Assembly (NCBI GenBank): GCA_052389435.1
Contig: JBQTIB010000092.1
Span: 1-36,597 of the forward strand
Direction of reading: 5' to 3'
DNA: 36,597 nt
DNA from: JBQTKD01 sp052389435
GTDB taxonomy: Bacteria; Actinomycetota; Actinomycetes; Sporichthyales; Sporichthyaceae
The notes below the pieces were generated by a model. The model saw nothing but the letters and a program-made list of their open reading frames with translations. It made no database searches and was not told the DNA's origin. Both the position numbers and the translations under genes were made by a program. The stretch's first letter is position 1, and each line of letters starts with the position of its first letter. This document shows, one piece after another, positions 16,436 to 24,042 of this stretch.

Positions 16436-17419
16436 TCACCCGCCGTGCCGGTCGCGGTCCGGGTCGAGCAGGTCGGCGACGGTCGGCTGCCCGCCCAGCG
16501 CCGCCACGGCGGCCGCGCGCTCGGGCTCCAACCGGACCAGTTGCCGCAGGGCGACGGCGACGGCCGCCCGACCCGGCGGGTCGACCGGGGCCGGGAGCGG
16601 CGTGCCCTCGCGCGCCGCCCGCCAGGTGGCGTCCTTCAGCCGCAACTGTTCTGCGTCGCCGAAGCTCGCGAGCAGGACGGCGAAGGCGTCGTGCGCCGTC
16701 TGGTCCCAGGAGCGCGGCGTCCCGGTGCGGTCGACGACGGGGTGGGCCGGGTAGAACGCCGCCACCGGCAGGTACCGCTCCGGGATCGGCGCCGTCGCGG
16801 GATGGGTGCGCCCGGCGCGGAGCAGCTTCGGCAGCAGGTGGGTGTGCGGGCCGTCCGGCGACCGGCCGTCCGACGGTGGGATCGGGGAGTAGACCTCGAC
16901 CCGGCCGCAGGCGGTGGTGAAAACGCGGTGCGGACCGGCGGCGATCACCGCGCCCACCAGGTGCGGGTCGTCGAACAGGGAGGTGCCCGCGGCCGCCCGC
17001 AGCCTTGCGAGCAGGTCGGGGTCCGCGACGCGCACGCAGACGTCGACGGCGGGCCGGCCCAGCCCCAGGTCGACCAGGTGCGAGGCGCGGTCCCACTCGC
17101 GCAGGGCCTCCCCGTCGGGACCGAGGTCGGTGACCGTCGTGCGCGCCGGGCCGGCGGCGGCGGTCGGCACGCACAGGGCGACCGTGTGGTTCCAGTGCCC
17201 GTGCGGACCCGCGGGCGTCTCGTACGCGACCAGGCGCACGTCGGCCTCCGGGCGCAGACGAATCCCGCCGCGGCCGCTCACCATCTCCCCCGGGCGGGCG
17301 GTCACGGGCTCGTCGGACGTGCGGAGGAACTCGGCCACGGCCCCGGGCGAGCCCATGCTCCAGCCGGTGTCGGCCCGGGCCAGGTGAGCGGACAGGACCT
17401 CCAGCACACGGTGAGCCAT
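16436..17419 (-). CDS. Conserved hypothetical protein, 327 aa (DUF6925-like?)
   Basis: A soluble protein with the N-terminal phrase ADTGWSMGSPGAVAEFLR and a conserved-looking HTHLLPKLLRAGRTHPATAPIPERY in the second half. These recall the DUF6925 family, but I am not sure of that name. No cofactor motif is clear; HxH residues might bind metal. ATG 17419 is chosen (MAHRVLEVLSAHLARA); the longer frame to 17656 has repeat-like, implausible sequence. It is followed by glyA on the same strand after 92 bp. Confidence 0.65.
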   Translation of the reverse strand: MAHRVLEVLSAHLARADTGWSMGSPGAVAEFLRTSDEPVTARPGEMVSGRGGIRLRPEADVRLVAYETPAGPHGHWNHTVALCVPTAAAGPARTTVTDLGPDGEALREWDRASHLVDLGLGRPAVDVCVRVADPDLLARLRAAAGTSLFDDPHLVGAVIAAGPHRVFTTACGRVEVYSPIPPSDGRSPDGPHTHLLPKLLRAGRTHPATAPIPERYLPVAAFYPAHPVVDRTGTPRSWDQTAHDAFAVLLASFGDAEQLRLKDATWRAAREGTPLPAPVDPPGRAAVAVALRQLVRLEPERAAAVAALGGQPTVADLLDPDRDRHGG

Positions 17420-17920
17420 GGCGCGACTCTGCCAGGTCGCCCGCACACCGCTCCCGAAACTTTCGGTGGCGGCGGTTGGCGTCCCGAGCATCCTTCGAAT
17501 CGTGCTGCCCGTCGGTTCGCGACACGACGCCCGAGAACGCGCGCCACGCCTGAGCTTCGGGAACGTCGGTCCGCATCCGCGCGAGTTGACGTAATTGCCG
17601 ACACGCCGCAGAACGACCGCGACGCGCCGCAGATACCGCGACATAACCGCCGACACGCGCCGGTGGCCCTCCGGCCACTAGATGTCGTGGGCGAGTTCGA
17701 TATTTGTAACTACATCAACGTAAGTGCAGGCTCGGCCCGTTGCAGGAAGGGAATCCCAGGCTTCCGCCGCCGATGCGCCGCCGGAGAGGCGGGCGAGGCG
17801 CGCCGAAAGGCGTGGTTGCGCGGCGCGCTCGGATTCGGGTACCGCGTCCTGTCCGTAGATCGACCCAGGACGCACCCGGTCCGGTCGAGTGACCGCCGGC
17901 CCGGTCCGCGGACCGCGGTG
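17420..17920. other. Intergenic region, 501 bp, with short imperfect repeats
   Basis: No supported gene. At 17598-17663 there are three related words: CCGACACGCCGCAGA (17598-17612), GCGACGCGCCGCAGA (17619-17633) and CCGACACGCGCCGG (17650-17663), the first two 21 bases apart. An A/T-rich patch around 17697-17725 (ATATTTGTAACTACATCAACG) follows. The small open frame 17678-17875 on the minus strand looks accidental. Confidence 0.5.
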
Positions 17921-18328
17921 CTACCAAATCACCGACAGATTGCTTTCGGCGGCGTAGTCGGCGATCTTGCGATCCTTGGTGACGATCGGAATCCGTAGGT
18001 CCATCGCGGTGGCGGTGAGCATCCGATCGATCGGGTCCCCCTGAAGCGGCGTCAGATTCGCGGCGCGGACCGCTCCGGTCGGTGACAACCCCGCGCTGCG
18101 TAGGCGCTCCTCTGCCATCAGGTCTGCCACCCACTCCGCGACCGGTCGGTCCAGCACGACGCGGCCTTTGCCGGCCAGCATCCCGACCTCCCAGCACGAG
18201 AGGGGGCTCACGAAGAGCGTCGAAGCCTGCGCGATGACTGCCTTTGCTCTCTTCGACAGGCGATCCTCTCCCGCTTTCCACCACAGCAGGGCATGGGTGT
18301 CGAGCAGGACGGCCTTAGCGGTCGGCAT
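17921..18328 (-). CDS. vapC: VapC-family PIN-domain toxin ribonuclease
   Basis: A 135-aa PIN-domain RNase, Mg2+-dependent, usually cleaving tRNA or rRNA. Acidic active-site residues are visible in order: LLDTHALLWW (Asp10), CWEVGML (Glu), DPIDRMLTATA (Asp) and VTKDRKIADY. ATG 18328 starts inside the antitoxin gene with a 14-base overlap, typical of antitoxin-toxin pairs. The specific RNA target is unknown. Confidence 0.93.
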   Translation of the reverse strand: MPTAKAVLLDTHALLWWKAGEDRLSKRAKAVIAQASTLFVSPLSCWEVGMLAGKGRVVLDRPVAEWVADLMAEERLRSAGLSPTGAVRAANLTPLQGDPIDRMLTATAMDLRIPIVTKDRKIADYAAESNLSVIW

Positions 18329-18539
18329 CCCACGACTCGCCGGTCGAGAAGTAGTCGTCGTCATCCTCGGCAACAAGCGTCACCGAGCTTGCGGTCGGGG
18401 CGGGGCGCGCGATGGGCACGACCTTGGCCACCGGCCTGCCGTGCTTGGTGACGATCAACTCGGTTCGCGACTGCGCAACCTCGTCCAGCAGGGCCAGGCA
18501 CCGGGCCTTGAACTCCCCCGCCGCGATGGTGTGCTCCAT
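18315..18539 (-). CDS. vapB: VapB antitoxin, Phd/YefM type
   Basis: A 74-aa antitoxin with the Phd/YefM N-terminal DNA-binding fold (EFKARCLALLDEVAQSRTELIVTKHGRPVAKVVPI) and an acidic, toxin-binding C-terminus (AEDDDDYFSTGESWDADR). ATG 18539 follows GGAG. A direct-repeat operator lies 15 bp upstream, fitting autoregulation by the VapBC complex. The stop is within vapC. The upstream gene on the same strand is the GyrA-like fragment, ending 60 bp away. Confidence 0.92.
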   Translation of the reverse strand: MEHTIAAGEFKARCLALLDEVAQSRTELIVTKHGRPVAKVVPIARPAPTASSVTLVAEDDDDYFSTGESWDADR

Positions 18540-18544
18540 CGCTC

Positions 18545-18578
18545 CAGAATACCACCATGGTCACAGACCATGGTCACA
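18545..18578 (-). promoter_or_regulatory. vapBC operator/promoter with two ACCATGGTCACA repeats
   Basis: ACCATGGTCACA occurs at 18554-18565 and again at 18567-18578, a 13-base period. Each copy holds the palindrome ACCATGGT. On the minus strand the repeats sit just before a -10-like TATTCT (18545-18550) and the vapB ATG at 18539. Binding there would block the promoter. Confidence 0.7.
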
Positions 18579-18598
18579 TAGCGATGGACGAGGGACTT

Positions 18599-19528
18599 CT
18601 AGCCCTCGCTTGTAAGCGTTCGCAGCACCTCCGCCCCTGCCGCGGCAGCGTCCGGACCGTGATGGTCGATCCATCCGGTCAGCAGGTCCCCCGCTGGGGC
18701 GGACAGGCGGACGTCGAGATGCACGACGACCCCAGGTGCCGCGATCAAAAAGGCCCGCAACGCGTCCAGCGAGGCACCCGCGCAAGCACGGCATTCGATC
18801 CGCACGCCGGCTTCGTTGCTGAAGTCGTTGAGGCAGTGCAACGGCGCGGCTGCACCGAGTTTGGTCGCATAGTCGACGATGGCCAGACAGACCTCGTCGG
18901 GATTCGCGTACGGCGGTAGAGCCACGATCTCCAGTCCGGGCGATCGCCCCGGTCCCGCATCGCGGATCGTCGACTGGAAGGTAAAGGACGACGGCCGTCC
19001 CCTACTCAGATCCCCTTCGCGGGCATGGCGAGCCACGTAGCAGGTGGCGCCGCCCGGAAAGTCCGGCCTGTCGAACGTCCAGGCGGCGGCCTCCGCTTCG
19101 CCGCCCCTCGCGACTCGCAGCACGGCTTCGGCCACTCGCTCCGGCGCGTACGGCGGGCGAACCCCACCGCGGAACATCGAGCCGTTGACCAGGTCGAACG
19201 GGATCGGTGGGCCAGACCCTCGCTCGGCCGCGACCGCCGCACGACCAGCAGGCGAAAGCCGGCACTCGGTGTACTCCGCATCGGCGGGCGGATCGTTGCC
19301 CGGCGCTCCAAAGTTGCCGTGGCCCTCCAGTAGCGGAAGATTCGACCTCCACGGTTGTGCCAGTTCGACCATCGCGACGTAGGCATCCGCGGCGTTCTGA
19401 CCAAACTCCCGTTCCAGCCGACGCAGAGCCCGATGGCTCTGGCGGAGTACACCCGACTCTCCGGACTCGGCGTCCACCGCAAGCAGCAGTGCGGTGTCGA
19501 GCAGTCCCAGCCCGGTCGCGTGGCCCAC
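18599..19528 (-). CDS. Partial GyrA-like (type IIA topoisomerase A-subunit) protein
   Basis: A 309-aa protein matching the GyrA breakage-reunion domain in order. ELAQPWRSNLPLLEGHGNFG and APGNDPPADAEYTECRLSP correspond to GyrA MAQPW…PLVDGQGNFG…PGNDPPAAMRYTEARLTP. FDLVNGSMFRGGVRPP corresponds to LLANGSGGIAVGMATNIPP, DRPDFPGGATCYVAR to GPDFPTAGLIVG, and the end AGDLLTGWIDHH to LDQLIRYYVDHQ. The catalytic Tyr is kept (Tyr86), but the adjacent Arg is Glu85. The HPHGD motif is replaced by FGQNA, and the coiled-coil arm and CTD are absent. GTG 19528 is a tentative start; no good ribosome site is visible. It lies upstream of vapBC on the same strand. Confidence 0.75.
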   Translation of the reverse strand: MGHATGLGLLDTALLLAVDAESGESGVLRQSHRALRRLEREFGQNAADAYVAMVELAQPWRSNLPLLEGHGNFGAPGNDPPADAEYTECRLSPAGRAAVAAERGSGPPIPFDLVNGSMFRGGVRPPYAPERVAEAVLRVARGGEAEAAAWTFDRPDFPGGATCYVARHAREGDLSRGRPSSFTFQSTIRDAGPGRSPGLEIVALPPYANPDEVCLAIVDYATKLGAAAPLHCLNDFSNEAGVRIECRACAGASLDALRAFLIAAPGVVVHLDVRLSAPAGDLLTGWIDHHGPDAAAAGAEVLRTLTSEG

Positions 19529-19673
19529 GGCTCGATCGTAGGACTCTCGGCGGAGTACTCGCCTCCAGTCGGTGGAGTAACTCTTACTCGTGCCCGCCCG
19601 GACCGGCGGACGTGGAATTGCCCCAGGACGCCGCACCGATCCGCGGGGCGGCGAGACACCAGGGGAGACCACC

Positions 19674-20027
19674 ATGAACGCCAAGACCACCGTCGCCACC
19701 ACCGCCGTCGCACTGCTCGCCGCGGGCTTCTTCGCCGCCTCCGCCGAGGCCGCGCCGGCCCCGCAGCCGGGCCCGGGCGGGCTGTCCGCCGACTCGCCGA
19801 CTTCGATGAGCTACACCGGCATGGGCAAGGCCAAGGTGACCGACGCCAACGGCATCCGCCGCGTCGTGCAGTACAAGGACCAGTTCCACGCCACGACGAC
19901 CTACTCCAGCAACGCGTGCGTGACCTCGCTGTCGGTCTCGCAGCACTACCCGATCGACGGCCAGAAGTTCAAGGTCGTCGACTGCTCCGGCAACGAGCGC
20001 ACCTTCGCCTTCCAGGTGAACGGCTAG
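19674..20027 (+). CDS. Small secreted protein
   Basis: A 117-aa protein with a Sec signal peptide (MNAKTTVATTAVALLAAGFF, cleavage likely after ASAEA). The mature domain is about 90 aa with two cysteines (SNACVTSL and KVVDCSGN) that could form a disulfide. ATG 19674 follows GGGGAG. The function is not recognised. A strong terminator follows. It is divergent from the GyrA-like gene. Confidence 0.8.
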   Translation: MNAKTTVATTAVALLAAGFFAASAEAAPAPQPGPGGLSADSPTSMSYTGMGKAKVTDANGIRRVVQYKDQFHATTTYSSNACVTSLSVSQHYPIDGQKFKVVDCSGNERTFAFQVNG

Positions 20028-20061
20028 CCGTCGACGAATAGCCAGAGAACGAACATCAGAG

Positions 20062-20092
20062 ACGGGTGGGGCGCCGAGGTCGCCTCACCCGT
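20062..20092 (+). terminator. Rho-independent terminator
   Basis: ACGGGTGGGGCG and CGCCTCACCCGT form a 12-pair stem with one G-T pair and a seven-base loop, followed by TTTCGTCT. It lies 34 bases after the secreted-protein gene and may also serve the converging ACT gene. Confidence 0.85.
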
Positions 20093-20118
20093 TTCGTCTG
20101 TGCGATCTGTCGACGGCC

Positions 20119-20511
20119 CTACAGGCCAAGGGCTTTCTTGAGCGCGTCGAGATCGGGAGAGCCGAAGACCACGCGGTCGCGGATCGCGACGTAGCAGAGG
20201 TCGAGGTTCACGCCGGCCGCGGCGATCTTGTGGGTCAGTTCCGCGAGGGCGCCCGGTCGGTCGTCGACGTCGACGACGACGACCTCGCGCTCTCGGGTGA
20301 CCTCCAGGTGCGAGATCCCCAAGAGGTGCTTGGCGGCCTCGGCGTGCGGGACCAGGATGTGGAGTTCGGCGTTGTGCGTGTCGTCGAGGCAGGTGGCCGC
20401 GGCGATGTTGATGCCGGCGTCGCTGACGGCGTCCGCGACCTTGGCGAGCGCGCCCGGAGTGTTCTCGAGCTCGATGACCAGGTCGTACGACGTGTGCACG
20501 ATGTTCGTCAT
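20119..20511 (-). CDS. Tandem ACT-domain protein
   Basis: A 130-aa protein of two ACT domains: SYDLVIELENTPGALAKVADAVSDAGINIAAATC and VVVVDVDDRPGALAELTHKIAAAGVNLDLCYVA. Each has the beta-alpha-beta ligand-binding pattern with a DRPGAL-type loop. Such proteins are amino-acid-binding regulators. The ligand and partner are unknown. ATG 20511 is chosen (MTNIVHTSYDL); the frame extends upstream without a ribosome site. Confidence 0.88.
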   Translation of the reverse strand: MTNIVHTSYDLVIELENTPGALAKVADAVSDAGINIAAATCLDDTHNAELHILVPHAEAAKHLLGISHLEVTREREVVVVDVDDRPGALAELTHKIAAAGVNLDLCYVAIRDRVVFGSPDLDALKKALGL

Positions 20512-20568
20512 GCCTCGGCACGCTACTCCCGGCCGCAAGACCCGTGACATCCGCCTTTCGGCGGTATC

Positions 20569-21141
20569 TCAGACCAGCGATTGCAGCGCCGCGATCATCG
20601 CCTTGAGGTCGCGGGCCGTCTGCCGGGAATCTCCTCGGGCCAAGTGGACCAGGCCGAGTCCGTCTGCGGCCATCAGGATGAGATTCGCCAGTTGGGGGAG
20701 GGGAATCCGCGACGGCTCGGTGTCGTGTTCGGCGGCTCTGCGCAGCAGTTCCAGGACCAGCGAGTGCGCGGCGCCCGAGGTTCCGGCCGAGTTGCCGGAC
20801 CGGATCAGCGCGACCAGGGTCTCGGCGAACGCGAGGGCCGCGCCCTCGGACCCCCGGACCCAACGCCACCAGGCGGTCAGGACGTCCTCGACCGCAACGG
20901 CCACTCCGGCGTCCGTCCGGACCGCAGCGAGCGCAACGTTCACCCGGCCCAGCAGCTCCGCGGCGGCGAGCTGGTGAAGTTCGTCCATGTCGCGGAACGC
21001 GTAGTGGACGGTACCGAGCGAGGCGCCGGCTCGGTCGGCGATCCGGCGCGCGGTGATCGCGGCCGGACCCTCCTCGACGAGCAGGTCGAGGGCGACGGCG
21101 ACGAAGTCCAGCCGACGCTGTTCGGCGCTGACCCGCGGCAT
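20569..21141 (-). CDS. TetR-family transcriptional regulator
   Basis: A 190-aa repressor with an N-terminal helix-turn-helix: RRLDFVAVALDLLVEEGPAAITARRIADRAGASLGTVHYAFRDMDEL, here split at its parts for reading. The C-terminal ligand domain is typical in size. ATG 21141 (MPRVSAEQRR) is preferred over 21201, which would place the start inside the operator. It is divergent from the DUF2834 gene. A 25-base imperfect palindrome between them is the likely operator. Confidence 0.92.
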   Translation of the reverse strand: MPRVSAEQRRLDFVAVALDLLVEEGPAAITARRIADRAGASLGTVHYAFRDMDELHQLAAAELLGRVNVALAAVRTDAGVAVAVEDVLTAWWRWVRGSEGAALAFAETLVALIRSGNSAGTSGAAHSLVLELLRRAAEHDTEPSRIPLPQLANLILMAADGLGLVHLARGDSRQTARDLKAMIAALQSLV

Positions 21142-21152
21142 GCGACTCCCCG

Positions 21153-21207
21153 TTGACGACGACGTAGCTCCGCCTCCATAGTGTACGGATGTCTTGGACA
21201 TACGTCC
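21153..21207 (+). promoter_or_regulatory. Promoter and TetR operator covering the DUF2834 start
   Basis: TTGACG (21153-21158) and CATAGT (21177-21182), 18 bp apart, place transcription start at about the ATG at 21189, suggesting a leaderless mRNA. The imperfect palindrome GTACGGATGTC-TTG-GACATACGTCC (21183-21207, 9 of 11 positions paired) straddles that start codon, so the bound repressor would block initiation. Confidence 0.7.
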
Positions 21208-21539
21208 AACAAGGACGAACCCGCGAACGCCTGTTCCTCGCCCTGCTGGCCGCCGGGATCGTGGTGCCCTACGCGGCCGCGGTCCCGTGGCTGCTCGACC
21301 ACGGCCTTGCCGTGCCGCGCCTGCTCGACGAGCTCTTCGCCAACGACATCAGCACGTTCTTCGGCCTCGACGTGCTCGTCGGTGTCGTCGTACTGCTCGT
21401 TCTGGCAGTCGTCACCGACGACCTGACGCCACGTCAGCGCGCCGCCGTCGCGGGCGGCGCGCTCGCCGGCGCCTCCGTCGGCCTGCCGCTGTACCTGTGG
21501 CTCCGCGAACGGAACCGGACCGCGCACCCGGCCCGATAG
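21189..21539 (+). CDS. DUF2834-like membrane protein
   Basis: A 116-aa protein with three predicted membrane helices: residues about 15-35 (LALLAAGIVVPYAAAVPWLL), 55-75 (LDVLVGVVVLLVLAVV) and 85-105. The motif LFANDISTFFGLDVLV is characteristic of DUF2834. It has no known function. The start codon lies inside the TetR operator, and no Shine-Dalgarno sequence is present. It is probably the main target of the adjacent TetR. Confidence 0.82.
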   Translation: MSWTYVQQGRTRERLFLALLAAGIVVPYAAAVPWLLDHGLAVPRLLDELFANDISTFFGLDVLVGVVVLLVLAVVTDDLTPRQRAAVAGGALAGASVGLPLYLWLRERNRTAHPAR

Positions 21540-21578
21540 CGCTACGCCGGCGCCTCGAAACGTTCGGCCCCGAGTAGC

Positions 21579-22415
21579 TCAGGCGCAGCCCCAGCCCTTG
21601 GTCGCGCGGGGCCAGGCCTCGACGTGGTCGGCGTAGCGGAGGTAGGCGACGTTCTCGGTCAGGTAGAGCCGCTTGCCGTCGCGGCGATAGCCGGTGTCCT
21701 TGGCGGCCGCGGGCAACTCCGCGTCGGCGTCGTACGCCGCCTTCAGGAGAGGCTTCGCGGAGCTCTGTTCGCGCACGAAGAGACCCTCGGGGTCACGGAC
21801 GTACCAGGTCCGATCGGACAGGAAGATGAAGGTCGCCGACTCCCAGGCGCAGTGCTTCGAGCCCGGTCCAGAGTGGAGCACGGTCGTGGGGACGCGCTTG
21901 CCGTCGCGATCGGTCCAGATCTCCCAGTAGCCGGTGGCGTCGAGATCCGCGGGGAACTCGGCCGGGTCGCACCAGGCGGCGTCGAGCACGCCCCACCCCT
22001 TGAGGTAGGTCTTCGGATCGGTGTCCTTCACCGCGATGGCGACCGATCGAACCTTGCCCTCGAAGGAGTAGGTGAACATGGCGCGGTCCGCGGTGCGGGC
22101 GGCGAGCCCGTAGCCGTCGCGGGCCATGGGGTGGGAGAACGGCATCGCGTCGCCGTCCCAGTTGGCCAGCGCGCCCTCCGGCGTCTTCGCGCTCTCGATC
22201 TCCTCGTCCGGATTCAGGCCCATGCTCTTGCGGAAGACCTTGCCGTCGCACTCGAGCGCCTTCGCCGCGGCGTTCTTTCCGTCCAGCGGCCCGTCGTACG
22301 GCTTGGCCGCCGGCGCGGCCTGTGCCACGGCGTCGGGCCGATCCGCGACGCCGCAGCCGGATAGACCCAGCGCGACGGTCAAGGCCGCGGCGGCGACGGT
22401 ACTGCGATGGGGCAT
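21579..22415 (-). CDS. Lipoprotein of unknown function
   Basis: A 278-aa protein with a lipoprotein signal peptide (ALTVALGLSGC lipobox) followed by a hydrophilic, aromatic-rich domain (GYWEIWTDRDGKRVP, HCAWESATFIFLSDRTWYVRDP) containing several Cys. ATG 22415 follows GAGGAG. It is attached to the outer leaflet of the cytoplasmic membrane if processed. Its domain is not recognised and differs from the neighbouring paralogous lipoproteins. Confidence 0.75.
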   Translation of the reverse strand: MPHRSTVAAAALTVALGLSGCGVADRPDAVAQAAPAAKPYDGPLDGKNAAAKALECDGKVFRKSMGLNPDEEIESAKTPEGALANWDGDAMPFSHPMARDGYGLAARTADRAMFTYSFEGKVRSVAIAVKDTDPKTYLKGWGVLDAAWCDPAEFPADLDATGYWEIWTDRDGKRVPTTVLHSGPGSKHCAWESATFIFLSDRTWYVRDPEGLFVREQSSAKPLLKAAYDADAELPAAAKDTGYRRDGKRLYLTENVAYLRYADHVEAWPRATKGWGCA

Positions 22416-22559
22416 GGCGAACTCCTCGAACGGCGACTCCCCTAGGACGCGGTCGGCGTGCCATTCGTTCGACGGCAGGGTCAGGGTCCATTCGTGTCGT
22501 TGCCTCAACCGGGATCCGCCTGCGAAACTCCGCCCGACCGAATCGAAACTGGAGGTTCA

Positions 22560-23351
22560 GTGGGCATCCGCCGTCTCGCCGCGCCGACGCTGTGCGCCGT
22601 TCTGGTTCTCGCCGGCTGCGGCGGGGACGACGAGCCGGACGCCGCCGCGCCGCCCGTGAGTTCGGCGCCGAGCACTCCGCCGAGCCCGATCGGCGCGCCG
22701 AGCACCTCGCCGACGGCGGGAATCACCTCGGGCGCCACGTCGAGCCCCTCCAGCAGCGCCGCCCCCGGGGCCGCCCTGAGTCTGTCCACCGCCAAGACGC
22801 TGGCGAAGGCCGGCGTGCTCACCTCCGCCGACCTGGCCGGGTGGACCAAGGCGGCGCAGACGCAGGACGCGGAAGACGACGCCGTTGAGAAGTCTGCGAA
22901 GGAGTGCCTGAACCTCGCCCTCACCCCCTATCTGCACCGCGACCTGGGATTCACCTACACCAAGGGCACCGTCGAGGTCAGCTCGGACGCGGACGTCACG
23001 TCCACAGCCGAGCAGGCAACCGCGGAGTTCGCCGCCCTCGGTGGAGACAAGGCCGCCGACTGCTATCGGGACGCCCTCGCGACCGTCTTCCCGCCCGACG
23101 CGAAGCTCGAAGTCGAGGTCGTCGAGCCGAAGGTTCAGGGCGCCGACGACGCCATCGGCTTTCGTCTGGCCGCGGAGTTCGCAGGTCCCGCGGGCCAGAT
23201 CGTGTTCAGCGGGTACGAGATCGCGGCGCTCGTCGGTCAGACGATGATCTGGCTCAACTCCGCCGAGGAATCGGCGACCCCCGCGTACAAGCTCGCCGAC
23301 CTGACCGCGCTTGCGGCCAAGCTGGTGACACGGGTCGACGCGGCCTCGTAG
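22560..23351 (+). CDS. Lipoprotein paralogue 1 (shared two-Cys domain)
   Basis: A 263-aa lipoprotein: signal peptide and lipobox LVLAGCGG, a Ser/Thr/Pro-rich linker of about 50 residues, then a domain of about 170 residues. The domain shares with 33018-33836 and 33925-34737 the elements AGVLTSADL, a Cys before a TPYLHRDLGFTY-type segment, VEVSSDADVT, a second Cys in DCYRD, and a GQTMIW motif near the end. GTG 22560 lies behind GGAGGTTC, the same leader seen before paralogue 2. The function is unknown. It is divergent from the previous lipoprotein gene. Confidence 0.8.
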   Translation: MGIRRLAAPTLCAVLVLAGCGGDDEPDAAAPPVSSAPSTPPSPIGAPSTSPTAGITSGATSSPSSSAAPGAALSLSTAKTLAKAGVLTSADLAGWTKAAQTQDAEDDAVEKSAKECLNLALTPYLHRDLGFTYTKGTVEVSSDADVTSTAEQATAEFAALGGDKAADCYRDALATVFPPDAKLEVEVVEPKVQGADDAIGFRLAAEFAGPAGQIVFSGYEIAALVGQTMIWLNSAEESATPAYKLADLTALAAKLVTRVDAAS

Positions 23352-23370
23352 CCACGGGACCGCGCCGCCC

Positions 23371-24042
23371 TCAGCGACCGGGCGCCACGACCACCGGCGG
23401 CGTGCCCGGCCCTGCCACCACGAGCGACACCGGACCGGTCTGCAGGGTTCGCAGGTGCAGCAGCACCGGATGCTCTTCGAGCAGGCGCGCGGTGTTGGCG
23501 AGCGATCGGAATGCCGCGGCCTCGGACCGGGCGCGCTCGAGGTCCGCGCGCCCCTGCTCCCGCGCCAACAGCACCTCGGTGACGGCGCGCCGGATCTCGG
23601 CCGGGAGGGTCAGGTCCCGCACGTCGGCGGACAGGACCGCGAGACCGAGCGGCTCGACGACGGCGGCGACCTCGTCGCCCAGCCCGGCCGAGAGCGCCTC
23701 GCGGGCGGCGAGCGCCTCGGAGAGGGTCACCGAGGACACCCGGCGCCGGACGGCCTGCTGCAGCGCGACGTGCAGTCGCGCCTCGGGTTCGTCCGCGACG
23801 GTCAGGTACGCGACCGGGTCGACGATTCGCCACACCGCGTTGACCGAGAGCCGAAGCCCCACGGCGTCCGCGGTAAGCACCTCCTGGAGCGGCAGGGAGT
23901 ACCCGCGCTCGCGGACGTCCATCCGCCGGACCTCGTCGTTCCACCGCAGTCGGTGCCGGCCGGGGCCGAGCACGCCGTGCACCGCGCCGCGGCGCAGCAC
24001 CACCGCGCGTTCCCAGTCCCGTACGACGCTTCGAGTGAGCAC
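23371..24042 (-). CDS. SPFH/band-7 (slipin-like) protein
   Basis: A 223-aa protein made almost wholly of an SPFH domain: RAVVLRRGAVHGVLGPGRHRL, RERGYSLPLQEVLTADAVGL, VNAVWRIVDP, ALQQAVRRRVSSVTLSEAL, PLGLAVLSADVRDLTLPAEIR, ending in an Ala/Glu-rich helix. It lacks the N-terminal membrane segment usual for slipins, so it is either cytosolic or peripheral. GTG 24042 follows GAGG. It is convergent with lipoprotein paralogue 1. Confidence 0.85.
   Translation of the reverse strand: MLTRSVVRDWERAVVLRRGAVHGVLGPGRHRLRWNDEVRRMDVRERGYSLPLQEVLTADAVGLRLSVNAVWRIVDPVAYLTVADEPEARLHVALQQAVRRRVSSVTLSEALAAREALSAGLGDEVAAVVEPLGLAVLSADVRDLTLPAEIRRAVTEVLLAREQGRADLERARSEAAAFRSLANTARLLEEHPVLLHLRTLQTGPVSLVVAGPGTPPVVVAPGR

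Noticed and set aside
17678..17875. 65-codon frame on the minus strand in the empty region before vapC
   Set aside because: No ribosome site, no recognisable motif, and atypical composition; left as non-coding.
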